A stretch of 64,000 nt of DNA from Schistosoma mansoni (lineage: Eukaryota > Platyhelminthes > Trematoda > Strigeidida > Schistosomatidae). Location: assembly GCF_000237925.1 (NCBI RefSeq), contig NW_017386117.1:95772-159771 (forward strand), given 5' to 3'. The notes below the pieces were generated by a model, which was not told the origin of the DNA, made no database searches, and worked only from the letters and a program-made list of their open reading frames with translations. A program made the translations under genes and the position numbers. Within the stretch, counting starts at the first letter, position 1. Each line of letters opens with the position of its first letter. Below are positions 21,401 through 31,009 of the stretch, one piece after another.

Positions 21401-24400
21401 GTTCTATCGTGCCAGACAGTTCAATTGAACGATAGTAAGACTAATAGTAGCAAACTGAAGCTCTAAGGGAGAAGTCCTACTGCTGACTGTACAGAAGTGT
21501 GACGACAGCAAGGTGTTTCTTTCAGTAAACGAGCATAGTAGCGATGCCTTCCCATAAGAAGGGGTGGGGTTAGAAAAGGTCACCACCAAAATACACACCT
21601 CGTCTTATCCAATAGATTTGGGTCTCGGGCGGTAAGGTCCAAACAATTACAGAGGTAACACGGAAACTACTCACAAAAACGTCATGTGTGACCGACTTCA
21701 AGCAGTTGTCTCTTGGGTACTGCGGTCACGCTCTCAGGTTACTAAGATCACCTCTAACCCGATTTCTTTTTCAACTGCCACTAGAAGAACCCTCCGACGG
21801 TGTGGCAACCCGGAAGTGATAACCGCTTACATACCTTTAAAAGCACTGAAGATCACTGTATTTATAATCAATCTCCGTTCAATCAACGAAATGAAAGACA
21901 TTGGTCTAGACAAAAGACTTCATCGTTATCAGCCAGTCAGTCAGCTACAATGTAGGACCAGACATATATATGCATCGGTCCAAGTTGCCATACCTCGTTA
22001 GCACAACAAGATGAACACCGGATTCATAGAAGTAGTTAATTTAGTGGTGGTAATATATAAAAGGTAGGCTGTATATAAGGATATAGTATAGGAAGGAAGA
22101 CAGATATGAGGCAATTTTAATCTGAAGGTTTAAGGGAAGATAAAGAGTGTATACACTTACGCCATTGTGATCGATTCTGAGCCATGTCACACAGAGTCTC
22201 CAACCATTGGTTACGATAGTCGTGCAGGCCGCAAACAAGTAGTCTGCATCTACTAACACGGTTCAGACTAAAAGTTAGTGACTTCAAGCACTGATGCCAC
22301 GTTTTGGTTTGGTCGCCCCTAACTTTCTTTCAACCATACCCTACACTAGTCAGCATAGCGCGTCGTGGTAATCGGTGTTCAGTCAATTGTATAAAAGAAT
22401 CCTAATGAAATTGTATGAAAGTTTCTCAGAGGATTAGAGCGAATATCAAATCTATTTAATAGTTCACCTTCTAAACTATTAAAAACCATCTATACATTCA
22501 ATATCATACTGAATTTTGTTTCATTCTCTCTGATGGTTTATCCATTTTTGTAAAACTTCCTTTTTTCATACTAATAAACTACAATAACAATGAAGATTCA
22601 TTATTTATTTTTTTAATTTTAATGTTTAACTTCTCTCTCTCTTTATATATATAACATTGATTAAATAACCTAAAGTTTCCTATAGCACCCCCCCCTCAAA
22701 AAACAACAAAAAAACAACTTTGTAGATATAAATTCGTGCATCAAAATGATCTCATATTGACCTAAATTTTCAGTATTCAAATTGGGGTTTATTTTTCTTT
22801 CTTTTCCCCCTATTTTGTTCAAATTCATTAAAACTTTAAAAAAAACGGATTATATAGAAATAGGAAAAAAAGAAAAGAATAAAAAAGAAAAAATGAAAAA
22901 TAAAAAAGAAGAAAATCAAAAAGAAAAAATCGAAAAATAAAAAGTCAAAAATGAAAAAATGAAAAAAGAAAAAAATCAAGAAAAGACAAAAAATCGAAAA
23001 AATAGAAAAATTATGTAGCAACGGGGAAAAGAAATTTGACCGAGAAAATAATAATAAATTAGAGAAAAATATTCTTCTTATTTTTTTCTCTACTTTTTTC
23101 TTCACTTTTTTATTATCTCATCATCACCTTAATTTTTGTTTGTTTTTTGTTTTGTCGATAAATAATTAAAAAAAGGGTACTGAAATAGAAAACATTTTTT
23201 TTGTATTGTAGTATAAAGATGAATAATGATAAACTCGTTAGTAACTAGAAACTAGTTATGATTAATAATAGTTCATTATTACCATTATTATTATTATTAT
23301 CATTATTATTATTATTGTTAATCACCTGAATAATACAAATTAAATAAATGAGGGGTGTCTTCTTTTTTTAAGGGAATGTTGTCCTTCTTCTATTATTGCT
23401 TTGAGTTCATTTGAATAATTCAATGTAAAGAAATAAGGTAATTAAAAGAACAAAAAAAGAGAAAAAATGAGGAAATCAAATGAAACATTTGGTTGTTGAT
23501 AAATTTTCAATTTTTTATAGTTGAAAGTATGGGTCAATTGAAGCTAGACCACCAAGGAAGACTTTGAAGCACTAGACGGCCGTTCCTTCATATTGTGAGA
23601 CTGCCCAGCAGTGTGCACCCACGATCCCTCACTCGCGAGATTCGAGCCCAGGAACTATCAGTCTCGCGCTAGAGCACTTAACCTCTAAACAACTGAGTCG
23701 GCATCCAACGGCGTTAATATCTAACTTCAACCAATCTACGAAGTTGAGCGACACATCCACCAATTGTCTTCAATGAACTGATATCTCACAAAAAACGTGA
23801 TTGTACTCCACTGGTCAATGCTTCTCACTAGGACTCCATGAAGTACTTCTTGAAGTCAGTCTTCAGTGAGCATATGATTATTATTATCAGAAGGGGTTTT
23901 GTGGAGATTTCAGTATTTTCATAGTTGAAAACATGAGTCACACCATCGGATGCTCGCTCACTGGTCTATCGGTTAAGTGCACTGTCGAGAGACTGGTAGG
24001 TCCTGGGTTCAAATCTCGCGAAGCGAGGTCGTGGGTGCTCACTGGTGACGAGTCCCGCAATAGGATGAAACGGCCGTCAAGTGCTTCCAGGTTTTCCTCG
24101 GTGGTCTAGCTTCAATTGACTCATCCTTTCAACTAAGAAAATTCTGAAATCTCCACAAATACCCTTCTAATAATAAAAATCTTAATTTCTTTAGTCTAAA
24201 TGAGATTGTTATATTTATTTGATAATTTATGAAAAATTAATCAAGCTTAATGTACTTATTTTAAATAGTAGAAGTAATAATCATAGTGTGTGGTGTGGGT
24301 CACTTATATCCACATAGGTAGTATATAATGATGGTCGAGTATTGTATGTAGTCAGACGTTAACACCACTAGATGCCAGCTCACTGGTTTAGAAGTTAAGC

Positions 24401-27400
24401 GTTCACGCGCGAGATCGAAGGTCTTGTGTTCGAATCCTGCATACGGAATCCTGGGTACGCGATGCTGAGCAGTCTTACACCAGGACGAAATGGCCATCCA
24501 GGTTTTCCATTGTGGTCTAACTTTAAATGACCCATGAATTCAACCATTAAATCATTAAAAAACCCCACAAAACCCTCTTCTGATAATAATCATTGTATAA
24601 CCATGCGGAACGATGAAACTTCTCACAAAAGACGTAAAATTGTTTTTAAATAATAATGTTACTAATGAGTCTAGAAAAAAAAGATGTTAAGTATTTTCAA
24701 CAGAAACTTCCACTTTAAGGTTTCAAATTGCAAAGCCGTTGAGCAGGTTTATACTACTCAAAATGTATTTCTAGATAAGTAAGTAATTATATTCTAAATT
24801 TTGATGTAGGTTTGTTCTCTGAGCTGGATGGTTTGGTTGTGGGGCTTTCATCGTCCTTTTGAACGACATTATCATCACAAACGTCGGGTAGAAGTGAAGT
24901 GTTTGAATTTCTCTACACGTGATTCACAGCTTGTTCTGTGCACATCCAGCTCAACGAACAAACCTACATCAAAATCACCCACCTGAGCTACAAATCTTCT
25001 CCACTATATTCTAAATTTTCTAACTAGTATACTAAATATAAGAGAAAGTTTTCCATTTCTTTACTTATAAAGATTTCTGTATAACAAGTAGCCTGTGTCT
25101 ACCATATTCTTTCTCCGTATTCACTATGTAACGTATTTTTCATACTAAAAAATATATTAAGTATAGTGATAGTCTTTCTATACATAATGTGGTGTGGGCT
25201 ACTTATATCCACACTAGTAATATATAACGATGGTCGGGCATTGAATGTATTTCAGTAGAAGATCGATAAGGAGAGAACGGGAATGGAACGCAATTGGTAT
25301 GAAAATGCATGAACAATAATTATCGGAGACTATGGGCTGATATTTGCAGAAGGAACAATCAAGATTAAGACAATTGATTGATAGTTTGCAAATTAACTGT
25401 TTACTGTATGGTTGTCAGATTTTAGTGAGATAGTCCCCACTCGTGTTCTTGTTTACTACATTAGGAGATGTAAAATATTAAATCCAATAGCAGTATTTTC
25501 TATCACTTTTATTTTAGTTAAACTTGCTTTGAATTCAATACGTCAACTTTATTTAAATGAATTCTAAGATGATCCAGTATGATTGATGGACTGATTCTTT
25601 TCTCTATTTTGATAAACTTTTAAATTAGGAATTTTCCAGAATATAAACTTATCTTATAAGTGGTTTATATGTTTCTTGGAATATCTTTGAATGCCAAGGG
25701 TTATTGAAGAATTCTGTTATTCATATATTTAACCCTTTAGTAATGGACACCTATCAGCTCAATAAAGATGAAAGGCACAAATTCCAAATCCCTTAGTTGG
25801 CAGTTACTGCTTAGACAACTTCGTTAAGTTTAATTGATTATATAGTGAAATCATTAATTCAGCTCTATTGGTGATAACCAATTTACCGCTTCCATACCCG
25901 GATTCCGTCAGTGACAACTTTTTATGAAATCAGTCAATAAGGAGTGTACGATTACATTTTATATTGGCATACATTACCAGCGTGTCACACTCTAAGATCT
26001 CTAGTTTCTAGTGAAACTCCAACTAATATCCAACTACGACAAAATCATATATTAATTAGATGAGTATCAAAGGAACCCTTTAAAGTTAGTAATAAGTGAA
26101 TAAGATAGGTTTAATTTATGAAAATATAAAGGAAATATTAGTTTAAAAGTATGTTTGGATTTTGATTACTATCTAAATGAAAAGTCCCAGTTAACCTAGA
26201 AGGAGGTTGTAAGAAAGCTAAAGATGATTGAACCGGGATACAGAATCGGTCCATGATGAAATTAACTGATGATTTAAGCTTTCAAGATACACACAGACAA
26301 TTTGATTGATGTATATATGATAATTATAACCAAGGCGAATCGATTGATGAAGTAGTGAAACTTCATCAATTGAGATGGCTGCGACACGTGTTACGTATGC
26401 CCAACCAACGACTACCCCGACGTGCAATGTTTCATGGTGTACGAGTAGGTTGAAAGAAAGCTAGGGATGGCCAGACCAAAACGTGGCACAAATCCATGAA
26501 GTCACTGACAGTTGGACTGAGCCATGTTGGTAGGTGTAGATCACCAGGTTGGGATTCGTGAGATGATAGCAATCGATGGTTAGAGACCTTGAATGACATG
26601 GCTCAAAATCGTTTGCAATGGAGCAAGTGCATCCACTCTTTGTGTTCTACCAAATTCTAATTTTCTGACTTCTTCATGTTCCTATCCTCTTTCTCTTTCC
26701 AAATTTATTTCACTGGATTATACTCCTTCAATAACATCTTCAAACATTAATCTTTCCGATTACTGCTTATACTCTTACTACTTCTACCACTATGGGATTT
26801 GAGTTGACAACTGGATCTGTGTGCTAATGTGGTATGGCAACTCGAACTGATGTACGTACGTACGAAGTTCTACCTTGTGACCGACTGACTGACTGACTGA
26901 TTATAACCAAGGTTGATAGAATTTCGGGCAACATGTTTCGAAATTCGTAGATATAGTGCAGATACACACATCATTAGTTTTCTTCTGTCTGTCAATTTTC
27001 TCCCGTCTTCTTCAACAAGTCGTTTTCTCCTGTTCCAATCATCTCTATGTTCACTACTTGTTAATACCATCGATTTGATTATAGTTGGGAATTCGTTGTA
27101 ATTGATTTTGTTAATTTCACCTCACTTAACTAGTGTGACATAGCAACTTAGACCGATTTATATCTGTTCTGAGTTTTAAACTGATTATGAATGATCCCAT
27201 TGTTTGACATTTAAACGTTACATTTATATCAGTAATACTATGGTGTGGTTTACTTATATCCATATAAATAGTATATGGTGAGGGTTAGATATAGAGTGTA
27301 TTTTGGCAGAAGATCGATAAGAAAAGAATAGGAATGAAGCGCAATCGGTATGAAAATGCATGAACAATGAGATCAGAGACTATGGACCGATATTTGCAGA

Positions 27401-29467
27401 AGGAACAGTCAAGATTGAGAAAATTGATTGTTAGTTTGCAAATTAACTGTTGATTGTATGGTTATCAAACTTTAGTGAGATGGTCTGTATTTGGTGCTTA
27501 AATGCGTTTGATTATCCCCACTCACCTTCTTGTTCACTACAATATTGCAGTAGTATTTTACTTAATAAATATCTTAAATATTTATATGATAAATGATACT
27601 ATAGGCAAATCACATAAAAGACGAATGATAACTGATGGCTGCTCATGTACATACTCTATTGTGATCAAGATTTGACTTTATTTTCCAAATAAAAAAGACA
27701 TACTCTGTTGGTCGAATATATAGCCTCTTATTCTAAGATCCATACTTGTGTTTATGAATAAGTTGAGTATAAATTATCAGTTCTGTAGGTCCATGGAAGT
27801 TTCCTACTTACTTTTGGATCTTTTTTACTCAAGTAGTAGGCTTACACACACAAAGATAGGAAGCCTGTATATCGGTATTAGACTAGAATAACCACACAAC
27901 ATAAAAATAAATTTTGTTGATTACGATGATGATATTAATGTTACTATTTTATGTTTCAATAGAGGAAAATTATTATCCACTCAATTACTGTTGGAGCTGC
28001 CGGGTCTCCAGAAATCACTTGGTAAATGTATTGTTTTTGTAGTTTTATTTCACATATTTGAATTACACGTTTTTGCTCCAAAAGCGCCCATTTTTACTTT
28101 CCGATCGTACTTTCCACGTGGAAAGACTCTAAATGTCATTGATTCTTCGCCTTTTTTAATATGCTATTTTATGATGTTTTCTAAGGACCTTTTCATGCTT
28201 GACAAGTGTGCTTGTTTTGCTCATGCTTCTGGCTGCTTGTGGAATATACGTTCCCCTCATCTGAACCTGGTCTTCTCTCTCTAGTTAGTAGGGTTGGGAT
28301 GCATCGAAATAGTCTAGTTTATCTTTGTGTCTCTGATCCTTCGTTCCGTTCACAGATTTAAGCGATCTCTTAATCTCTTCAAACATAGCACCAACTCTCT
28401 TTCTTAATAATCAAAAAGCTATTGAATTTAATTTCTGTAATTTTAGGAAAATAATACAAATCAACGTATTAAAATTATTAAAATCGTGAGCCTTGATAGT
28501 CAACGAAAGCTAGGAAGCGCTGGGCAAGCCTTTCATTCCACTGTAATAATCCTCAGAATTACCTACTCAGGACCTCATCACATTGAATTGAACCCAGAAC
28601 CTTCAATCTAATGGTAAGTGAATAGTCTTCAGACTACTGAGCAGAAATTCTATGGTGTATATGTCTAACTTTAATCAATTCACAATACTGCTAAACTATA
28701 TTCCAATTGACTTGTATATGTAACTGTTTCACATTCCAACATGGCTGAACTCTACTCGTCATAACTTCTCACTCAGTCAGTTCATGATCTCAGTAACGTT
28801 AAGCAATCTACGTATATCCTCCAGTGGAGTTCAACCAACTCTGTTGTAGAGATATCAACTCACTGAAGACAATTGGTGAATGGTTGCTCAACTTTGTGGA
28901 TCAGTTGAAGTAAGACATTAACACCGTTGGATGCCGGCTGAGTGGTCTATCGGTTAAGTGCTCCGGCGCGAGGCTGGTAGGTCCTGGGTTCGAATCTCGC
29001 GGGTGTGAGATCGTGGATGCTCACTCCTGGTGAGTCCCGTAATAGGACGAAACGGAGGTCCAGTGCTTTCAGGTTTTCTATGGTGGTCTAGCATCAATTG
29101 ACTCATGATTTCAACTATGAATATATTAAAAATTAGTTACATTATAACTTACCTTTAATTTTAATGATTCAATTTCCAATAGAAGCATACATATCACAAG
29201 TATTCCATCTAATGCGCATAATACAACAATAATCATGTGAAATAATTTACAATCTAATATTTTACTGAAAAATAGCTTATATCTTTTAGTATAACTATGT
29301 ATTGTGCTGATTGGTTTAGTCGGTGTCGTGGTTGTTGTTGTTGTTGCTATTGGAGTTTCAGATGGGATCTCAATGATCTCATTCATAGGTGATAATAAAC
29401 CATTTGTGATATCAGATTGACATTGGTTTGATTCTTCTGTACTAATTTGTCTACGTTTATGTTTCAT
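18237..29467 (-). CDS. HVCN1: Voltage-gated proton channel (Hv1 family), 3 exons, 281 aa
   Basis: Exons (minus): 29467-29153, 21225-20868, 18409-18237; GT-AG junctions, phases 0 and 1, total 846 nt. Hv1 is a four-helix voltage sensor that extrudes protons at depolarised membranes and works as a dimer through a C-terminal coiled coil. Visible: S1 with D87 (selectivity-filter aspartate, human D112); S2 with F131, E134, K138 (human F150, E153, K157); S3 with D156 and D167 (D174, D185); S4 FRLWRVIRIVN with R215, R218, R221 (R205, R208, R211) and N224. The tail SIIVSVTATHERNVKSLKEA matches human [20 protein letters not shown]. Odd points: the S3-S4 linker is about 28 residues longer than human; zinc-binding H140 is E121; human E119 is M94; the N-terminal region (residues 1-60) carries a run of seven threonines. 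Family call is firm; physiology is inference. Confidence 0.92.
18484..18548 (-). repeat. LINE D tail fragment
   Basis: Reads (inverted) TGGCAACTCGAAC...GTACGTAAGTACGAAGTTCT and the GACTGACTG tail, identical in plan to the 3' ends at 26820-26899 and 29817-29877. Only about 60 bp remain, upstream of proton channel exon 3. Confidence 0.75.
18680..19197 (+). repeat. Repeat C copy in proton channel intron 2
   Basis: Begins ACCGAAATGCCCTGATACGA and ends with TTGTACCAACATTTATGAGC and an AAATAAATAAAT tail. Near full length. It lies in the intron between exons 2 and 3 of the proton channel gene, opposite in strand to the gene. Confidence 0.75.
19800..19985 (-). repeat. Hammerhead SINE, truncated after the ribozyme
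   Basis: Tail (AGAAGGGGGTTTTGTGGATA), CAATTGAAGCTAGACC, ribozyme and CGATCCCGCCTC, then the match ends about 19970 before the tRNA-like boxes. On the minus strand the core reads CTGAGAA, changing an invariant G, so activity is unlikely. Confidence 0.75.
20290..20395 (+). repeat. Hammerhead SINE fragment, starts inside the ribozyme
   Basis: Starts abruptly at GGTTGAGGAGTCCCACAA, then GACGAAACGGCTGTCCAGTG and the tail block TTCCATGATGATGTGGCTTC, ending in a TATATATATAT run. It faces the inverted fragment at 20396-20612. Confidence 0.75.
20396..20612 (-). repeat. Hammerhead SINE fragment, ends inside the ribozyme
   Basis: Minus-orientation piece holding half of the ribozyme (ATTGTGGGACTCCTCAGCAG), both tRNA-like boxes (GATCCGAACTC, CCACTAGACCACTAGG) and the 5' leader (CCAATCCACGAAATTGAGC to CAACAGACCTGGTTGAAC). 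The break lies in the stem II loop, next to the plus fragment that starts in the ribozyme. Confidence 0.75.
20622..20815 (+). repeat. Hammerhead SINE copy next to proton channel exon 2
   Basis: A box TGGTCTAGTGG, B box GGTTCAAATCG, ribozyme (20741-20786) and start of the tail block (TTTCCCATGGTAGTGTAGCT). It ends 53 bp before the 3' edge of proton channel exon 2, within intron 2. Confidence 0.8.
20741..20786 (+). ncRNA. Hammerhead ribozyme motif with intact core
   Basis: GCACTA, core CTGAGGA (20747-20753), stem II GTCC/GGAT closed by a G-U pair, core GAAA (20769-20772), CAACCGTC with cleavage after C20780, then CAGTGC. The invariant residues are kept; stem III is imperfect and stem I loses one pair. 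Confidence 0.55.
20868..21225 (-). CDS. HVCN1: Proton channel exon 2: S2-S4
   Basis: Acceptor TTCAAG at 21226-21231 and donor GTAAGT at 20862-20867. Encodes residues 106-224 plus one base. S2: FECMSYMIISLFLIEIPIKL; S3: IELLDVFVCIISFTVD; S4: AGLLVLFRLWRVIRIVN. The loop between S3 and S4 (residues 168-206) is acidic and carries four histidines (172, 174, 182, 201), candidate metal ligands in place of the missing human-type histidine at the S2 start. Confidence 0.92.
21380..21850 (+). repeat. Repeat G copy (probable 5' region of a LINE)
   Basis: GTTCCTTGAGGTTCTATCGT, ACTGTACAGAAGTGTGACG, AAGAAGGGGTGGGGTTAGAA and GACTTCAAGCAGTTGTC recur in inverse orientation at 33425-33835. The richer G+C and lack of a common frame fit a LINE 5' untranslated region, but the family is not identified. 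Confidence 0.5.
21941..22384 (-). mobile_element. LINE D 3' fragment (minus)
   Basis: Minus strand: remnant of an RT C-terminal domain (LPRRA-like, KAWDGQTK-like region, ...WLETLxDMAQN) and a 3' untranslated region, ending in a GACTGACTGGCTG tail at the left. The same sequence is better preserved at 26346-26899. Confidence 0.7.
22845..23060. repeat. Purine-rich low-complexity tract
   Basis: Over 200 bp the plus strand is mostly A with scattered G and few pyrimidines (AAAAAGAAAAAATGAAAAAT and similar). The open frame on the minus strand across it (poly-F/L/I) is a product of composition. Confidence 0.9.
23279..23319. repeat. ATT trinucleotide microsatellite
   Basis: About 13 ATT units with one CATT interruption. 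Confidence 0.9.
23515..23890 (-). repeat. Hammerhead SINE, long version with 5' leader
   Basis: Minus strand, running right to left: 5' leader (TCACTGAAGACTGACTTCA..., GACCAGTGGAGTACAATC), tRNA-like part (B box GGCTCGAATCTC), ribozyme block (GCTGGGCAGTCTC, altered core) and tail CAATTGACCCATACTTTCAA. Together with 32955-33316 it shows that the full element is about 370 bp, with roughly 150 bp before the tRNA-like boxes. Confidence 0.75.
23891..24175 (+). repeat. Hammerhead SINE, plus copy after an inverted tail
   Basis: 23887-23940 is a minus-oriented tail (AGAAGGGGTTTTGTGGAGAT, TTGAAAACATGAGTCA). At CACCATCGG it switches to a plus copy with A box TGGTCTATCGG, B box GGTTCAAATCTC and ribozyme block (GTGACGAGTCCCGCAATAGG, GAAACGGCCGTC), then tail. 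The first core base is G in place of C. Together with 23515-23890 it is one of several inverted clusters. Confidence 0.75.
24283..24348. repeat. Repeat F fragment
   Basis: GTGTGGTGTGGGTCACTTAT followed by ATCCACATAGGTAGTATATA is the start of a repeat seen at greater length at 25187-25466 and 27239-27543. The fragment is followed directly by a hammerhead SINE. Confidence 0.65.
24349..24592 (+). repeat. Hammerhead SINE copy, diverged
   Basis: CACCACTAGATGCCAGCTCA, B box TGTTCGAATCC, ribozyme block (ATGCTGAGCAGTCTTACACC, GGACGAAATGGCCATC) and tail (TTTTCCATTGTGGTCTAACT to CCACAAAACCC). The core and stem I are damaged; part of the 3' stem I strand is deleted. Confidence 0.7.
24795..25010. repeat. 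Repeat E in inverted arrangement
   Basis: Left arm TTTTGATGTAGGTTTGTTCT then CTGAGCTGGATG; right arm (about 24942-24978) CATCCAGCTCAACGAACAA then ACCTACATCAAAATC. The spacer includes the other repeat E part (GGGGCTTTCATCGTCC...AACGTCGGGTAGAAGTGAAG). On the minus strand repeat E reads DVCDDNVVQKDDESPTTKPS, a coding-like C-terminus shared with 35205-35300 and 38765-38895. Probably the end of an unidentified retroelement. Confidence 0.6.
25187..25466 (+). repeat. Repeat F copy
   Basis: About 280 bp sharing GTGGTGTGGGCTACTTATAT, AGAAGATCGATAAG, ATGAAAATGCATGAACAAT, GATATTTGCAGAAGGAAC and TTTAGTGAGAT with 27239-27543. No reading frame is conserved. Family unknown. Orientation given is arbitrary. 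Confidence 0.7.
26333..26912 (+). mobile_element. LINE D, 5'-truncated, with 13-bp target duplication
   Basis: ATTATAACCAAGG stands at 26333-26345 and again at 26900-26912; the element is 26346-26899. Its start reads in frame LHQLRWLRHVLRMPNQRLPR, then LSHVGRCRSPGWDSRDDSNR and WLETLNDMAQNRLQW, the very C-terminus of an RT protein. A 3' untranslated region and a GACTGACTGACTGACTGA tail follow. The intact duplication and good frame suggest a fairly recent 5'-truncated insertion, in proton channel intron 1 on the opposite strand. Confidence 0.85.
27239..27543 (+). repeat. Repeat F copy
   Basis: Second long copy of the repeat at 25187-25466, with the same order of blocks and about 80 percent visible identity; it includes a short extra segment near 27485-27520. 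Confidence 0.7.
27545..28465. other. Unassigned part of proton channel intron 1
   Basis: An open frame at 27991-28284 (97 residues) starts in ordinary AT-rich sequence and shows no family motif. I see nothing else I can name. Confidence 0.3.
28470..28690 (-). repeat. Very diverged hammerhead SINE copy
   Basis: The order of blocks is kept (AAAGCTAGGAAGCGCTGG, TCATTCCACTGTAATAATCC, AATTGAACCCAGAACCTTCA, GTCTAACTTTAATCAATTCA), but nearly every block carries changes. An old member of the family. Confidence 0.5.
28815..29130 (+). repeat. Hammerhead SINE copy beside proton channel exon 1
   Basis: 5' leader (CCAGTGGAGTTCAACCAACT, GATATCAACTCACTGAAGAC), A box (TGGTCTATCGG), B box (GGTTCGAATCTC), ribozyme block (CCTGGTGAGTCCCGTAATAG, GAAACGGAGGTC) and tail. 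The core reads CTGGTGA, altering an invariant A. It ends about 20 bp before the donor site of proton channel exon 1. Confidence 0.8.
29153..29467 (-). CDS. HVCN1: Proton channel exon 1: N-terminus and S1
   Basis: Starts at ATG 29467 and ends AAG before a perfect GTAAGT donor (29147-29152), phase 0. Residues 1-60 are polar and low-complexity (TTTTTTT at about 42-48). Residues 69-100 form S1 (LFHMIIVVLCALDGILVICM). D87 is the proton-selectivity aspartate and E98 takes the place of human D123. The rest of the open frame past the donor (VSYNVTNF) is intronic. Confidence 0.9.
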
Positions 29468-29565
29468 GTTGTTGATAGAAAAGGTCTGAGAGGAAAATAA
29501 TGAAAAACAGTATATAAAGATAAAGATTATGATTGAAGTTGGTGAAAAAGAAATCTCAATTAGCT

Positions 29566-29888
29566 ATGCGAATAATGACATGGCTGAAAACCGTTTGCAA
29601 TGGCGAAGGTGCATCCACTCTTTGTGTTCTACCAAATTCTAACCTTCTGACTTCTTCATGTCCCTATCCTTTGTCTCTTCCCAAATTTATTTCACTGGAT
29701 TATACTCCTTCAATAACATCTCCGAACCCTAATCTTTCCGATTACTGCTTATACTCTTACTACTTCTACCACTATGGGATTGGAATTGACAACTGAATTT
29801 CTGTGTTAATGTGGTATGGCAACTCGAACTGATGTACGTACGTACGAAGTTCTACCTTGTGACCGACTGACTGACTGATGCGGATAAT
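29566..29888 (+). mobile_element. LINE D 3' fragment with 11-bp target duplication
   Basis: ATGCGAATAAT (29566-29576) and ATGCGGATAAT (29878-29888) flank the element with one mismatch. It starts at GACATGGCTGAAAACCGTTT and ends in GACCGACTGACTGACTG. It is nearly identical to the last 300 bp of the copy at 26346-26899, and lies just upstream of the proton channel start codon, opposite strand. Confidence 0.8.
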
Positions 29889-30269
29889 CGTAGATATTTG
29901 TGTAGATTGACGCATATATAGGGTGTGTGACAATTGTATATTTCCAGTAAGGGTTATGAATGGCGTTTGTTGCTAAGACAAATTGGTCATTATCACTGGC
30001 GGCTTGCTTGAACACCTGGGCTAACTGTTCCTCCCATCTAGATATTTCAACAAGTTATCTAATTTTGTTTGTTTTAACACACCATTATGGCTATTAATCG
30101 CATAATCTATTCAGGTACTCTTCTGAGAAGTGTACAACCTTTCGTTGTACATGTTACAACAAACCCAATCAGAGATATCGTGGTTGTTAGCAATATGCAG
30201 TGAGAAGAATGTACATTATTTAGATGTCGATTGACTGACCGGTTAACTTCTAACCTGAGGTCATTCAAT

Positions 30270-30548
30270 ATTTTATTTAGTTCAGATCATGAGTGAATTG
30301 AAGCTAGACCACCATTGAAAACCTGGAAGCACTGGACAAAACTTAAGTGCTCTGGCGCGAGACTGATAGGTTCTGGGTTCGAATCTCGCTAGGCGGGATC
30401 GTGGATGCGTACTGCTTTAGGAGTCCCACAATAAGACGAAACGGTCGTCCAGTGCTTCCAGGTTTTCCATAGTGGTCTAGTTTCAATTGATTCATGATTT
30501 CAACTATATAAAATTACCGAAATCTCCACGAAACCTCCTTCTGATAAC
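30270..30548 (+). repeat. Hammerhead SINE preceded by an inverted tail piece
   Basis: 30284-30337 is a minus tail (GAATTGAAGCTAGACCACCA, AAACCTGGAAGCACTGGAC). It switches to plus at AACTTAAGTGCTCTGGCGCG with B box GGTTCGAATCTC, ribozyme block (CTGCTTTAGGAGTCCCACAA, GACGAAACGGTCGTCCAGTG) and tail to CTTCTGATAACA. The core has an inserted base, so it is not functional as written. Confidence 0.75.
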
Positions 30549-30759
30549 ATTCAATATTTATCGTCAGGATCTACCAAGAAGTGAGAAACAGAAACTTTTT
30601 GAAATACATTGTGCTGAGAATTTTATATTGTACGAGAAATATAATATTGATTAAAGCCAATAATAATAATAGTAGTATACTCTGCATTTAAGTGTCAATA
30701 TTCATAATAATATTAATTATTGGGAAGTTGAATTACCCTAAAGATAAGAAAGGGTAGTT

Positions 30760-31005
30760 TAGAACAGTACCGGATTCTAGTTCCAGAGTGAACATCAACT
30801 CTGGGATACAAATTCATCCAATTGACTAGTCTCAAATAGAACAAAACCCTTATCCTGAATTCCACTACTAACTATTATCCATCTTTACTTATAATGTTTG
30901 TGATTTAAGGCATTATCAAGTAAATCCTCCCTGGGTGCACATATACCAGTAACAGGTTGATCAATTATTGTTCTAAAAATCAATAGGAAGATTCAAACAA
31001 CCCAA
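30760..31005 (+). repeat. S-alpha-type SINE, diverged
   Basis: B-box-like GATTCTAGTTCC, then CAGAGTGAACATCAACTCTG, a degraded hammerhead block (GACTAGTCTCAAATAGAACA, AAAACCCTTATCC) and the S-alpha tail (GATTTAAGGCATTATCAAG, CATATACCAGTAACAGG, GATTCAAACAA). Core residues are lost. Confidence 0.7.
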
Positions 31006-31009
31006 TACA

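Noticed and set aside
22836-23105. Minus-strand frame rich in F, L and I, like a membrane protein
   Set aside because: A product of the A/G-rich tract; no start context, no conserved pattern.
27991-28284. 97-codon plus-strand frame
   Set aside because: No recognisable domain and no exon-like boundaries; inside an intron of the opposite-strand proton channel gene.
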